DNA of 64,000 bases, taken from the NCBI GenBank assembly GCA_910588965.1, contig CAJUSO010000006.1:1-64000 (forward strand). Direction: 5' to 3'. Under the pieces are notes generated by a model. That model was not told where the DNA came from. It did no database searches and saw nothing but the letters and a program-made list of their open reading frames with translations. Shown one piece after another: positions 37,381-45,453 of this stretch. A program made the position numbers and the translations under genes. The stretch's first letter is position 1. Every line of letters starts with the position of its first letter. The stretch comes from an uncultured Lachnospiraceae bacterium. GTDB lineage: Bacteria > Bacillota > Clostridia > Lachnospirales > Lachnospiraceae.

Positions 37381-38068
37381 GTTTTTTTCCTCCTCTCACC
37401 ACATAATCAACATAAATGCTCTGGGTGCGTACATCCTCCGGGCGGATGTACCCCAAATACACGATTTCTTCCGCCTCTACGATAACAGTATCTGCAGCTG
37501 TCGCCATCAGCGGGTTGAAATTGCTGGTGGCTCCCCTGTACCAGATATTTCCTTTCGGGTCGACCACAGACCCAGCGATAATTGCAATATCTGCCCGGAT
37601 GGCATCCATCATCAGGTATTCTTTCCCATGGATGGACTGCTTGCCCAGGCAGAGGGGGGAATCCTCCACGATAGTGCCCACGCCCGTGGGGGTCAGCACG
37701 CCGCCCAGCCCAGCGCCGCCGGCGCGGATCATCTCAGCCAGTGAGCCTTGGGGCACCAGGATAACCTCTAGGGTCTTGTCTTCCATCGACTGTTTTGCCA
37801 CTTCAGGGTTCAGCCCCACATGGGTGGCAATAAACCGCTTTACCTGATGGTTATGTACCAGCTTGGCCACGCCGTAATGCTCTTCCCGCATGGGACCTCC
37901 AGGCATAGAGGCGTCATTGCAGATGATTGTCAGATCTTTTACCTCACTGTCAGCCAGGACGTCTATTAAGTCATGGGGCGTCCCGCATCCCATAAAGCCG
38001 CCTACCATAACCGTCATGCCGTCATGGATTAGCGCAGCCGCATCTTCTAATGATAATAGTGTAGGCAT
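37367..38068 (-). CDS. Acetoacetate-type CoA transferase, subunit A
   Basis: Alpha subunit, 233 residues, with the family's TVMVGGFMGCGTPHDLIDVL and the late GKEYLMMDAIRADIAIIAGS segments. AGGAGGTAA before the ATG. It overlaps subunit B by 14 nt, so both are made in equal amounts. It lies 83 bp behind the 3-hydroxyacyl-CoA-dehydrogenase-like gene in the same direction. Confidence 0.9.
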   Translation of the reverse strand: MPTLLSLEDAAALIHDGMTVMVGGFMGCGTPHDLIDVLADSEVKDLTIICNDASMPGGPMREEHYGVAKLVHNHQVKRFIATHVGLNPEVAKQSMEDKTLEVILVPQGSLAEMIRAGGAGLGGVLTPTGVGTIVEDSPLCLGKQSIHGKEYLMMDAIRADIAIIAGSVVDPKGNIWYRGATSNFNPLMATAADTVIVEAEEIVYLGYIRPEDVRTQSIYVDYVVRGGKKRGTV

Positions 38069-38151
38069 TGCCGTTACCTCCTGTTCATTTTCTGCTTTCT
38101 GGTGTTTTGGGGATATGCCCTGCCCTTTACGCGCAGGCTGGCGCTATCCCC

Positions 38152-39081
38152 TTATTTCTGGTAAAGCATCCAGATTAGGTATTCGTTCAGGGCAGCGTTG
38201 GATGCTGCTGCCTGTTCCGGCGTCCAGGACTGGAAACCCTCCCCTGTCTTGAACCCGGTTTTCCCGGCCTCTTTCAGCCCGGCCAGCAGCTTGGAAGGCT
38301 TGTGGGAATCTTCCAGGTCTTTTAAGATATAATCATGGATATTATAAGTGAGGTCCGTCCCCACCATATCTGCATTTTCCATAGGCCCGAGCTGGGGCAG
38401 CCGCAGCCCGAAGGAATAGCGTACGGCTTCGTCTACGGTGGCTGCGTCCGCAATCCCGTTTTCTACAATGGAGATAGCCTCCCGCCACAGGGCATGCTGC
38501 ATCCGGTTTGCAATAAAGCCGGGCACATCCTTCTTACAGAGCACCGGTTTTTTTCCTGCTGAGCGGAGGACTTCCATAACGGTTTCTGCCACTTCATCAG
38601 AGGAAGCATCGGATTTCACCACCTCGACCAAGGGAATCAGATGCCCTGGGTTCCAGAAATGGGTGCCTACAAAACGCTCCCGGTGCTGCAGGTGTTCTGA
38701 AATCTGGGAGGGGCTCATGACGGAGGAATTGGTGCAGAAAATAGTATCCGCACTGCAGCGGGCTTCCAGCTTTGCAAAGGTCTCCTGCTTTACCTTCATA
38801 TCTTCAAATACAGCTTCAATGACAAAGTCCGCAGAAGATACCCGGCTGCTGTCAATGTCGTCCGTAAAGGAAATACGGGAGAGGCGCTCATCCAATTCCG
38901 ATTCCGCCAGGACGCCTTTTTCTATCAGCTTCTCTGTATTAATGCGGATGCCTGCAGCTACGTCCGTAGGGTTAATATCGTATAATGCAACCTGATAAGC
39001 CGGATTGGAGGCCATGACAAAGGCGATATTCTTCCCCATCATGCCTGCGCCGCAAATCAGGATATTTTTAATTTCTTTCAT
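38152..39081 (-). CDS. 3-hydroxyacyl-CoA dehydrogenase family protein, candidate 3-hydroxy-5-oxohexanoate dehydrogenase
   Basis: NAD-dependent dehydrogenase of 309 residues. Rossmann motif GAGMMG (11-16), catalytic H141 in GTHFWNPGHLIPLVEVV with E153, and a C-terminal helical domain. Normal substrates are 3-hydroxyacyl-CoA. In this cluster the expected substrate is free (S)-3-hydroxy-5-oxohexanoate, giving 3,5-dioxohexanoate (triacetate). The family places it; the substrate is inferred from the neighbours. ATG 39081 with GAAAGGATGG upstream; a 26-residue extension upstream is unsupported. 160 nt separate it from the zinc-ribbon gene. Confidence 0.8.
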   Translation of the reverse strand: MKEIKNILICGAGMMGKNIAFVMASNPAYQVALYDINPTDVAAGIRINTEKLIEKGVLAESELDERLSRISFTDDIDSSRVSSADFVIEAVFEDMKVKQETFAKLEARCSADTIFCTNSSVMSPSQISEHLQHRERFVGTHFWNPGHLIPLVEVVKSDASSDEVAETVMEVLRSAGKKPVLCKKDVPGFIANRMQHALWREAISIVENGIADAATVDEAVRYSFGLRLPQLGPMENADMVGTDLTYNIHDYILKDLEDSHKPSKLLAGLKEAGKTGFKTGEGFQSWTPEQAAASNAALNEYLIWMLYQK

Positions 39082-39241
39082 ACTGGGAAACCATCCTTTC
39101 GCAAGTCCAATTGATTGATGTATGATAAAGCTCCCGCCAGAATGGGGCGCCGCCTGCATCTTGATAGGTTGGCCTGCGCCGGGCCATACGGGGAGGAAAA
39201 TACGAGGGTATTATGTCCTGGTGGGAGCCATATCAGCAATA

Positions 39242-39433
39242 TTATTCTTCTACTTCTGCATACTCCATGTCGTCTGGAGTGCGTGCGCCGTCTTTTTCAA
39301 AGACGCCTTCCTTCCCGCAGAAAGGGCAGAGCCCGAACCTGTCCCCAAACGCAGGGATTAAGTCAGTCGCATATTTAAATTTCTGCTTGCACTCCTGGCA
39401 GTGGTAATACATAAAACAGGGTCCCCAGCTCAT
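39242..39433 (-). CDS. Small zinc-ribbon protein coupled to the BKACE gene
   Basis: A 63-residue protein with four cysteines in two pairs, CQEC (12-15) and CPFC (36-39), spaced as a zinc ribbon, and an acidic tail. Its ATG overlaps the TGA of the BKACE gene (ATGA), so translation is coupled and the frame is very likely real. It is too short to be an enzyme. It could bind or regulate the neighbouring enzyme, or act as a metal/redox partner. I do not know a named family for it. Confidence 0.7.
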   Translation of the reverse strand: MSWGPCFMYYHCQECKQKFKYATDLIPAFGDRFGLCPFCGKEGVFEKDGARTPDDMEYAEVEE

Positions 39434-40272
39434 TTGCCGAGCCCCAGGATTTCCCGCGCCTCAGATGGCGTGGCAGGCTCATTCCCAAACTCACGGATTA
39501 CACGGGCGGCACGTTCTACCAGCTGGCGGTTGCTCTCAGCCAGCTGGCCCTTGGCATACATTACGTTGTCTTCCATGCCTACGCGGATATGGCCGCCCAT
39601 GGCCACTGCCCCATAAGTCATTTCCATGGCGCAGTGCCCTACGCCAAAGCAGCTCCAGGTAGAGCCTGGGCAAAGCGTGTCCATGGTCTCTTTCATAAAT
39701 ACCAGGTTCTTCATAGAGCCTGGGATGCCGTTTGCACAGCCCATGCACATCTGGAAATGCAGGGGGGCCTTTAGTACGCCTTTTTTCAGGTAATAAGCGG
39801 CATTTGCAATCATCCCGGGGTCAAACACCTCAATTTCAGGCTTTACATTCCATTCCTGCATGTTCCTGCCCAATTCTTCCAGGAATTTTGGGGGGTTCAA
39901 AAAAAGGGAGGAATTGAGCCAGTTCATAGACCCGCAGTCGTAGCTGCCCATTTCCGGGCGCAGTTCCTTAAGGTGCGCCTGCCTTGTCTCGTCAGTCGCA
40001 TTCAGATCCCCGGATGTGGTCAGGTTCAGTACAATGTCACAGTCTGGGTGCTGACTGCGCAAAAGGGTTACCGTTTCCCGGAACTTTTCTGTGGACATTG
40101 TCCCATTCCCTTCGTCATCCCGCATATGCAGGTGGGCGATGGCTGCCCCCGCCTGCCAGCAGCTATATACGTCATCTGCAATTTCCTGCGGGGTCATTGG
40201 GACGTTCGGGTTATTTTCTTTTTTTGGCCAAGCCCCGGTAGTGGCCACTGTAATAATTGTTTTCCTTGCCAT
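39430..40272 (-). CDS. BKACE family beta-keto acid cleavage enzyme, candidate triacetate acetoacetate-lyase
   Basis: DUF849/BKACE zinc enzyme, 280 residues. Metal ligands H47 and H49 lie in AHLHMRD, and EIEVFDPGM carries the conserved Glu. BKACE enzymes condense a beta-keto acid with acetyl-CoA, releasing acetoacetate and a new acyl-CoA. 3-keto-5-aminohexanoate cleavage (lysine fermentation) is the best-known member, but none of the lysine aminomutase genes are here. With a ring hydrolase and 3-hydroxy dehydrogenase alongside, triacetate is the better guess, giving acetoacetate and acetoacetyl-CoA. Confidence 0.85.
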   Translation of the reverse strand: MARKTIITVATTGAWPKKENNPNVPMTPQEIADDVYSCWQAGAAIAHLHMRDDEGNGTMSTEKFRETVTLLRSQHPDCDIVLNLTTSGDLNATDETRQAHLKELRPEMGSYDCGSMNWLNSSLFLNPPKFLEELGRNMQEWNVKPEIEVFDPGMIANAAYYLKKGVLKAPLHFQMCMGCANGIPGSMKNLVFMKETMDTLCPGSTWSCFGVGHCAMEMTYGAVAMGGHIRVGMEDNVMYAKGQLAESNRQLVERAARVIREFGNEPATPSEAREILGLGK

Positions 40273-40382
40273 TCTTGCTATCCATCCTTTCTGCTATTGT
40301 TATAGGGCCGCAGCCTTATCCTATGGCGTAACTGGTTTTTCATTGTAACAATGGGGGTATGGAACAGTTACAGCCTGGCATT

Positions 40383-41702
40383 TTATTTCTGTGCCATTTT
40401 CCAGTCTTTATTGTATTTATGTTCGTCTACCGTAAGCACCAGCAGCACGTTCACCACTGCCACGCATGCAAACACAAGGTAAGCAAACCGGATCTGGCCG
40501 CCAGTCAGAAGCTGCACGATGCCGTTCACTGCAAAGCAGAGAGCCGTAATCGCCCCTTGGATGGGGAAAATCACGCTGTTGACCTTGTCAAATCCCTGGC
40601 GCCCGAAAATAGAGGTAGGCAAGGAAGTCGTAAAGTTTGCAGACCCGCCAATCCCCATGGCAATCATGAACAGGGAGGCATATACCAGAGGCGTTACATG
40701 ATCCACTGCCGTGAAGTTCAAAAGCAGCGCAACTGCATACCAAATCCCAAACAGCACCATAGTCTTTTTCGTGCCCATCTTCTCATCAATCACGCCTACC
40801 AGCCAAGAGCCCACAACGCCGCCCAATGCAAGTATGGTCATGACATTCATGGCGGTCTGCTGTGAGAAACCCAATTCCACATTCCGGAGCACAAGCTGGC
40901 TCATAACCCCTACGGAACAGATCTGGAAGAACCCTGTCGTAATTGCCGCCATCCACAGTTCTTTGGTAGCCAGCAGCTTTCCGGTCGACCAGCCGCCGTC
41001 CCCGCTGCCTGTGCTGTGGTCATATTCTTCCTGGTATACCTTATCTGAGACATTATCCGGGTTCAGGTTCCGTTCTTCCGGTGTATTCCGGATGAGGATC
41101 ATCCCTAAGACGCCAATTACCACGGCTGCAATCCCAATCGGCACTACGCCCATGCCGATATTTTTCAGCACGGTAGGGCCAATCAGGATGGAAACCAGCT
41201 GTACATAAAACGCAGAAGCCAGGTTATGCCCCATCGTGGTGTACCCCATAACGATTCCCTTTTTCTTTGGGAACCAGTTTGCCACTAAGGTGCCGCCCGC
41301 CACATAGCCTGCCGACATAATGCCGCCATATACAAAGCACATAGCCACGCAATACAAGGCCACGCTCCCTGCGTTGCAGGCAGCAATATAAGAAATCCCG
41401 GCAATGATTGTGAAAATCCCAGAAGTCAGCCTGGGCCCGATCTTTTGGTTCACCTGGCCGGCAATAATGAAGAATACTACCCCCACCAGCCCGGCGATGG
41501 AGTTCATGTTCATGATAGTCCCCGTTTCCACGCCTAGGGCGGCCGCCACATTCGGCGCAGAAATATTAGACCCATCGTTACACATGCCTACATAAAGGAA
41601 GAACATCAGCAGGCAGTAAAGGATGGTCAGCCATCCCCATGCGCCAAAGCGGAAAATAGAATTTTTATTGCCGTCCGGCAGGTTATTTACTTTTTTGTCC
41701 AT
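40383..41702 (-). CDS. MFS transporter, likely importer for the cluster's substrate
   Basis: Major facilitator of 439 residues with about 12 transmembrane helices and a long central loop with charged residues (NPDNVSDKVYQEEYDHSTGSG near the middle). The pattern resembles oxalate/formate-antiporter-like MFS carriers. ATG 41702 follows GAAGGAGAAGG. It lies inside the minus-strand cluster between the BKACE and hydrolase genes, so import of an aromatic or export of a product is likely. A terminator-like hairpin stands just upstream of it. Confidence 0.82.
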   Translation of the reverse strand: MDKKVNNLPDGNKNSIFRFGAWGWLTILYCLLMFFLYVGMCNDGSNISAPNVAAALGVETGTIMNMNSIAGLVGVVFFIIAGQVNQKIGPRLTSGIFTIIAGISYIAACNAGSVALYCVAMCFVYGGIMSAGYVAGGTLVANWFPKKKGIVMGYTTMGHNLASAFYVQLVSILIGPTVLKNIGMGVVPIGIAAVVIGVLGMILIRNTPEERNLNPDNVSDKVYQEEYDHSTGSGDGGWSTGKLLATKELWMAAITTGFFQICSVGVMSQLVLRNVELGFSQQTAMNVMTILALGGVVGSWLVGVIDEKMGTKKTMVLFGIWYAVALLLNFTAVDHVTPLVYASLFMIAMGIGGSANFTTSLPTSIFGRQGFDKVNSVIFPIQGAITALCFAVNGIVQLLTGGQIRFAYLVFACVAVVNVLLVLTVDEHKYNKDWKMAQK

Positions 41703-41788
41703 TACCTTCTCTCCTTCAGAAATTAAGATTTGCCTCACGCTGGGAGAAACAGAGAAAGGGAGGAAACCCAGCATGTTTTCAGTGACGT

Positions 41789-41836
41789 AAAAAGAGCAGG
41801 AAGGCTATGGGAACGCCCTGCATAACCTTCCCGCTC
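41789..41836 (-). terminator. Terminator-like hairpin between hydrolase and MFS genes
   Basis: On the minus strand, GAGC-GGGAAGG-TTAT pairs with ATAG-CCTTCC-GCTC around a loop and is followed by TTTTT (plus positions 41789-41793). Within one operon this would give partial termination, lowering expression of the downstream genes. Confidence 0.7.
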
Positions 41837-41841
41837 CTGTA

Positions 41842-42849
41842 TTATTTATTGCGGTTAAAAAGCTGCTGCATATACGCCAGGCAGCTGCCGCCGTTGCCGT
41901 TTTCATCGGCATAACCTGTCCCGCCGTATGTATAAGTACGCTCCGGCACGTCTTCTAGCTGGCTTTCCTCAATATAAGCCACGCAGCGGGCCATGCATCC
42001 GTCGCCCATATACCAGCGCAGTGGGAAGCAGAAGAACTGGAACCATTTCCCAGCCGGGATTTTATCCAAATCCCCGCCCAGGTTCTCTACGCCTACGATG
42101 CCATGTCCCAGCATCTCCTTATGGCAGGGCTCCCAAGTCCCCCAAATGCCGATATTTTCCAAATCCCCGAATTTTTCATCATAAGCAGACTGCCCATGGA
42201 TGCGGATGTATTCTTCCTTATCGAACTCAGCATAAGCCTCTTCCCCAAACAGTTCCTTATACTCTTCTGTAATCGGCCGCCCAGTGGCCCCCAACAGGTT
42301 CATGCGGGTCATCCCGTTATTTCCCATAGCCGTATGGAGCGGATGGTCCAAGGCCTGCCCGTCCATAGCTACGCATTTCACCTTGTTCTTCACAAACCAT
42401 TTCCCAGCGTCGACGCCAGTCCCAGCTGCATAATGGTAATAAGCTTTGGAATCGTCAAACAGGCGGTGCATCCCTGTATTCAGGCAGAGCACCTTTCCTT
42501 CCAGGTCGGCTTGGTTCACGCCGTATTTCTCACAGGCAGCGTCCAGATGCTTGTCTGTGATCAGCCCCCATGGCTCAATGTCAATCTTTAAGACGATAGC
42601 GTCCCCTGTATAAGCGTCAACTGGCATTTCATGGGTATAGCGGGCTCTCTTCCCATCAAATTCATATTCCATGACATGGCGTGGGGCGTCACAGTGGGTC
42701 CCTGTATGCATCGTGCAGGTAATCTTCTGGGTAAGCACCCCGCCTTTCGCCATGGTATGGGCGCTGTCAATGACGGGCTTATCGAAATAGGGCCAGCGTG
42801 GGATTTCGGCGCTGAATGGATGTGTCAGGTCTATGTATACTTTGCTCAT
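41842..42849 (-). CDS. Cyclase-family metal hydrolase, candidate dihydrophloroglucinol cyclohydrolase
   Basis: A 335-residue member of the cyclase/kynurenine-formamidase-like family, longer than the usual 210-260. The diagnostic metal motif HTGTHCDAPRH is at 48-58. Such enzymes hydrolyse amide, lactone or 1,3-diketone bonds. In this cluster the predicted reaction is opening the dihydrophloroglucinol ring to 3-hydroxy-5-oxohexanoate. Kynurenine formamidase is unlikely: no tryptophan-degradation genes are nearby. ATG 42849 with AAGGAGA upstream; the frame stays open for 51 codons further but without a ribosome site. Confidence 0.82.
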   Translation of the reverse strand: MSKVYIDLTHPFSAEIPRWPYFDKPVIDSAHTMAKGGVLTQKITCTMHTGTHCDAPRHVMEYEFDGKRARYTHEMPVDAYTGDAIVLKIDIEPWGLITDKHLDAACEKYGVNQADLEGKVLCLNTGMHRLFDDSKAYYHYAAGTGVDAGKWFVKNKVKCVAMDGQALDHPLHTAMGNNGMTRMNLLGATGRPITEEYKELFGEEAYAEFDKEEYIRIHGQSAYDEKFGDLENIGIWGTWEPCHKEMLGHGIVGVENLGGDLDKIPAGKWFQFFCFPLRWYMGDGCMARCVAYIEESQLEDVPERTYTYGGTGYADENGNGGSCLAYMQQLFNRNK

Positions 42850-43160
42850 GGTAAAAATCTCCTTTTCCTTTTTATATAAATAGATATTGGTAATTCCTTC
42901 TATGGCTGTCAGCATTTTGGTGGGGCTTCCCTCCAATGCACCGCTGATATTGGCAAGCTCAATGGCTCTGCAACCGCTATTTTTACCGCATTTAGATGAC
43001 ACGCTTGCTGCATCTAGGGTGTATAGCGTTCATATCGCCCTTAACGGTAAATGTTTGCCAATGCCAGCAGCCCCAGGCAGGCTCCCCCTCTTTTTAGGCA
43101 ATTCAGGGGAGCCCGCCTGGGGCTGCGTCCGTCATGCCGGTAAAAAAGCCCTCCTTTTTC
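42850..43160. other. Gap between hydrolase and reductase genes holding a long hairpin
   Basis: About 310 bp without a supported gene. It contains a long inverted repeat, listed separately at 43067-43126. The hydrolase frame runs open into the first half of the gap. No promoter stands out on the minus strand. Confidence 0.5.
43067..43126. repeat. 21-bp inverted repeat behind the reductase gene
   Basis: Arms 43067-43087 and 43106-43126 pair over 21 positions with one mismatch (core GCAGCCCCAGGC/GCCTGGGGCTGC) around an 18-nt loop. No T-tract follows on either strand, so it is not a standard intrinsic terminator; it may stabilise or process the mRNA 3' of the reductase. Confidence 0.8.
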
Positions 43161-43955
43161 CTAGCAGGCCCAATACCCGCCGGTAGCGTCATAATTCCCT
43201 CCTGTGAGGAAATCAGAAGCCGGGGAAGCCAGCATGATGGCAAGCCCCACAAAATCATAAGGCTCGCCCAGCCTCCCAATCGGAAGCCTCTTTAGGAAGT
43301 TCTGGTATACGGCGGATTCCGGATCGAACATCCATTCCGTTAAATCAGAACGGAATACCGTGGGATTGATGGAATTCACATTGATTTTGTACTTTGCAGA
43401 CAGATCGCAGGCCATAGACTGGATCATCAGGTCGCAGGCGCCCTTTGAAGCGCAGTAGCCAGTATAGCCAGCCATGCCCATCTTGGACCTGGCAGAGGAG
43501 ACAACCACAATCTTGCCGCCTTCCCCCTGTTTTGCCATCTGCTCGGCAGAAGCCTTACATACCACATAAACGCTCTTTAAGTCCGCGTCCATAATGTATT
43601 GCCAATCCTCTACGGACTGTTCCATAATATTCTGCGGCTTGTTGTATCCATGGGCTACAGCCAGGATATCCAGCCTGCCGTATGTATCTACGGCGAACTT
43701 TATGATTTTATCTACATCCTCGCTTTTGGATGGATCACCAGAGATAATAGCGCATTCCCCGCCCTCGTGTGCAATCTGCTCTGCGACAGTGTTTAATTTT
43801 TCCGTGTTGCGCCCGGTGATAACCACTTTTGCGCCGCTCATGGCATAAGCTACGGCAATTGCCCCGCCCAATGCCCCGGTTGCCCCTGTGACAACGGCTA
43901 CTTTATCCTTGATGGAAAACAGGTTTTCCACAAATTCTCTCTGTACGTTGACCAT
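43161..43955 (-). CDS. SDR-family reductase, candidate phloroglucinol reductase
   Basis: Classical short-chain dehydrogenase of 264 residues. Cofactor motif TGATGALG (23-30), R49 after the second strand (favours NADPH), active-site S153/S154, Y167 and K171. AVAHGYNKP replaces the usual NNAG region. Phloroglucinol reductases of Eubacterium oxidoreducens type are SDR enzymes that reduce the keto tautomer to dihydrophloroglucinol; that fits the hydrolase downstream. Alternatives are any ketone or enol reductase. AGGAGGAAC stands before ATG, overlapping the cupin stop region. Confidence 0.83.
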   Translation of the reverse strand: MVNVQREFVENLFSIKDKVAVVTGATGALGGAIAVAYAMSGAKVVITGRNTEKLNTVAEQIAHEGGECAIISGDPSKSEDVDKIIKFAVDTYGRLDILAVAHGYNKPQNIMEQSVEDWQYIMDADLKSVYVVCKASAEQMAKQGEGGKIVVVSSARSKMGMAGYTGYCASKGACDLMIQSMACDLSAKYKINVNSINPTVFRSDLTEWMFDPESAVYQNFLKRLPIGRLGEPYDFVGLAIMLASPASDFLTGGNYDATGGYWAC

Positions 43956-43969
43956 AGCTGTGTTCCTCC

Positions 43970-44320
43970 TTATGCTTCTGGGTAATTGATGATAACCAGC
44001 ATTTTAGCAGGCTTGCCGCTCTCGTTCTTCAGGCCGCGGCCTTCGTTCGGCGGGAAGCTGATGCTCTCATTGGCGTGGATGACATATTTCTTGCCGTCCT
44101 TGTCCGTAACTGTCATTTCTCCTTCCAGGACATAATAGACTTTTTCTAAAGGGTTGTCCTCATAGGCCCAGTCTGCGCCTCCGTCAGGCTCAAACTCCGA
44201 AACGCCAATCCAGAATTTCGTAGCGCCGGTCTCGTCTTTACCATGGTAACGCTTGCAGGTTACGCCGAAATGTCCCGGCGGGAAATAGGGTTCCAGTTCT
44301 TCATAAGTCCTCTTAACCAT
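43970..44320 (-). CDS. Small cupin-domain protein, first gene of the cluster
   Basis: A 116-residue single-domain cupin. [21 protein letters not shown] and the later [17 protein letters not shown] form the two cupin motifs, but classic metal histidines are partly replaced, so catalytic metal binding is doubtful. It could bind the aromatic substrate, act as an isomerase for tautomers, or be a sensor. It is 14 nt before the SDR gene and probably shares its transcript. Function not established. Confidence 0.75.
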   Translation of the reverse strand: MVKRTYEELEPYFPPGHFGVTCKRYHGKDETGATKFWIGVSEFEPDGGADWAYEDNPLEKVYYVLEGEMTVTDKDGKKYVIHANESISFPPNEGRGLKNESGKPAKMLVIINYPEA

Positions 44321-44687
44321 AATGATGCTCCTTTCTGTTTTTTATATATTGTGGGATATTCTACAGTTACACATTGGCTTGTGTTATTTTTGTTATAATA
44401 CAAAAAAATACCTTCTGCAAGAAGGCACTTTTTAGTAATATAAGTGGGAAATGGAAGGGTAATTTCTTTTTGGTGTCTAGAAAATTTGACAAATTTTAAA
44501 AAAAATATTATATATTTTGCACAAAAAATTATGGTATTACAAAGACCAATTTAAAAAATAAACAAAAAAGGACAAAAAATATTGTGCAAATTTCTGATTT
44601 TTCTATTTCTGATTTTTTCCAGGGGCAAATATGTTAGAATAATATGGTATTTAAGATGGAGCGATTATATGGAGGAGGTACGACAGG
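44321..44687. promoter_or_regulatory. Divergent control region between the cluster and its HxlR regulator
   Basis: AT-rich intergenic stretch of 367 bp. Sites: perfect 15-bp palindrome CCTTCTgcaAGAAGG (44411-44425); inverted pair TTTGCACAA (44516-44524) and TTGTGCAAA (44582-44590); direct repeat ATTTCTGATTTTT (44590-44602, 44605-44617). The latter pair flanks a run of A/T tracts. These are candidate HxlR operators for both promoters. I cannot fix the -35/-10 boxes; TAGAAT (44635-44640) is a possible -10 for the regulator. Confidence 0.6.
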
Positions 44688-45155
44688 ATGGCGAGAGAAT
44701 GCTTTGACAAACCCACAAACCCCTATCATTATGCACTGCATTGTATCAGCGGGAAATGGAAGATGGTGATTCTGCATGAGGTATACACCTTTGGGAAGCT
44801 GAAGTTCAACTATACCCGGAAGGTATTGCCAATCACAGAAAAGGTTCTTAGCCAGCAGTTAAAGGAACTATGCGATGACGGGATTATACAGCGCATTGTG
44901 GATGGGAACCAATTCCCGCCAGATGTCAAATATGTGCTTACCAAATCTGGGGAACAGCTGCTCCCAGTGCTGGATACTTTGTATATCTGGAGCATCCGCC
45001 AGATGCATGAGAGAGGTATCCCAATAGATACGGATGCGTTCGTAGTCCATAAATCGGAAAAATATTTGGATGCGCTTTGGGATATTATGAAATCGAACGG
45101 CTTCCAGCTGGAGGTAGAGATTGAGCGGGGGAAGAATAAAAAATATATGAGGTAG
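44688..45155 (+). CDS. HxlR-family transcriptional regulator of the divergent cluster
   Basis: Winged-helix regulator of 155 residues. The HxlR hallmark is the N-terminal cysteine (C5) followed by ISGKWKMVILHEV and the recognition region TEKVLSQQLKELCDDGII. The C-terminal extension (about 115-155) is longer than in minimal HxlR proteins. GGAGGAGG lies before the ATG. Being divergent to the cluster, it very likely controls it, perhaps sensing its aromatic substrate or redox state; this is inferred from position. Confidence 0.9.
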   Translation: MARECFDKPTNPYHYALHCISGKWKMVILHEVYTFGKLKFNYTRKVLPITEKVLSQQLKELCDDGIIQRIVDGNQFPPDVKYVLTKSGEQLLPVLDTLYIWSIRQMHERGIPIDTDAFVVHKSEKYLDALWDIMKSNGFQLEVEIERGKNKKYMR

Positions 45156-45281
45156 AGGGTAAGGGTCCGCCTAACGCCCGGCAGTGCGTAGCCTAGCGGG
45201 TAAAACGCCCGATGCATTGCCTCAGGCCAGGCTTGCGTCTTATCCTTTTGCGATAGAATCACATAGGCAAGAATAAGCCGG
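45156..45281. other. Spacer with small alternative hairpins
   Basis: AACGCCCG occurs at 45173-45180 and 45204-45211, and the CGGG between them could pair with either CCCG, giving two mutually exclusive small hairpins. It has the look of a tRNA D-arm (GTAGCCTAGCGGGTAAAAC) but no T-arm or acceptor stem, so I do not call a tRNA. No gene is seen. Confidence 0.35.
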
Positions 45282-45322
45282 CTTCCGGCTGCAAATGGCA
45301 TTCTGCAGCCGGAAGCGTTTTT
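45282..45322 (+). terminator. Rho-independent terminator of the HxlR gene
   Basis: A perfect 12-bp stem CTTCCGGCTGCA (45282-45293) / TGCAGCCGGAAG (45304-45315), 10-nt loop, then CGTTTTT. Confidence 0.92.
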
Positions 45323-45453
45323 GCCTGGACAAGTATATTGACGCGGTTAGGGGCACGTGGTATTATGACACAAGAACAGCTGCTTTTTGCGGCAGGGTTA
45401 TTTGATGTGCGGTAACTATGGCCGGAAAGCGGCCTATGATGGAGGGAAGGCTT

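Noticed and set aside
39430..40272. BKACE as 3-keto-5-aminohexanoate cleavage enzyme of lysine fermentation
   Set aside because: The lysine 2,3-aminomutase, beta-lysine mutase, kdd and kal genes that travel with it are absent; the SDR and ring hydrolase point to another substrate.
41842..42849. Kynurenine formamidase
   Set aside because: Same superfamily, but the protein is about 100 residues longer than usual and no tryptophan-degradation gene is near.
42850..43002. In-frame extension of 51 codons upstream of the cyclase-family gene
   Set aside because: It has no ribosome site, and the family's N-terminus starts at the ATG at 42849 with AAGGAGA well spaced before it. The extension resembles no domain I know.
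45173..45245. tRNA gene
   Set aside because: A D-arm-like stretch is present, but there is no T-arm consensus and no acceptor stem.
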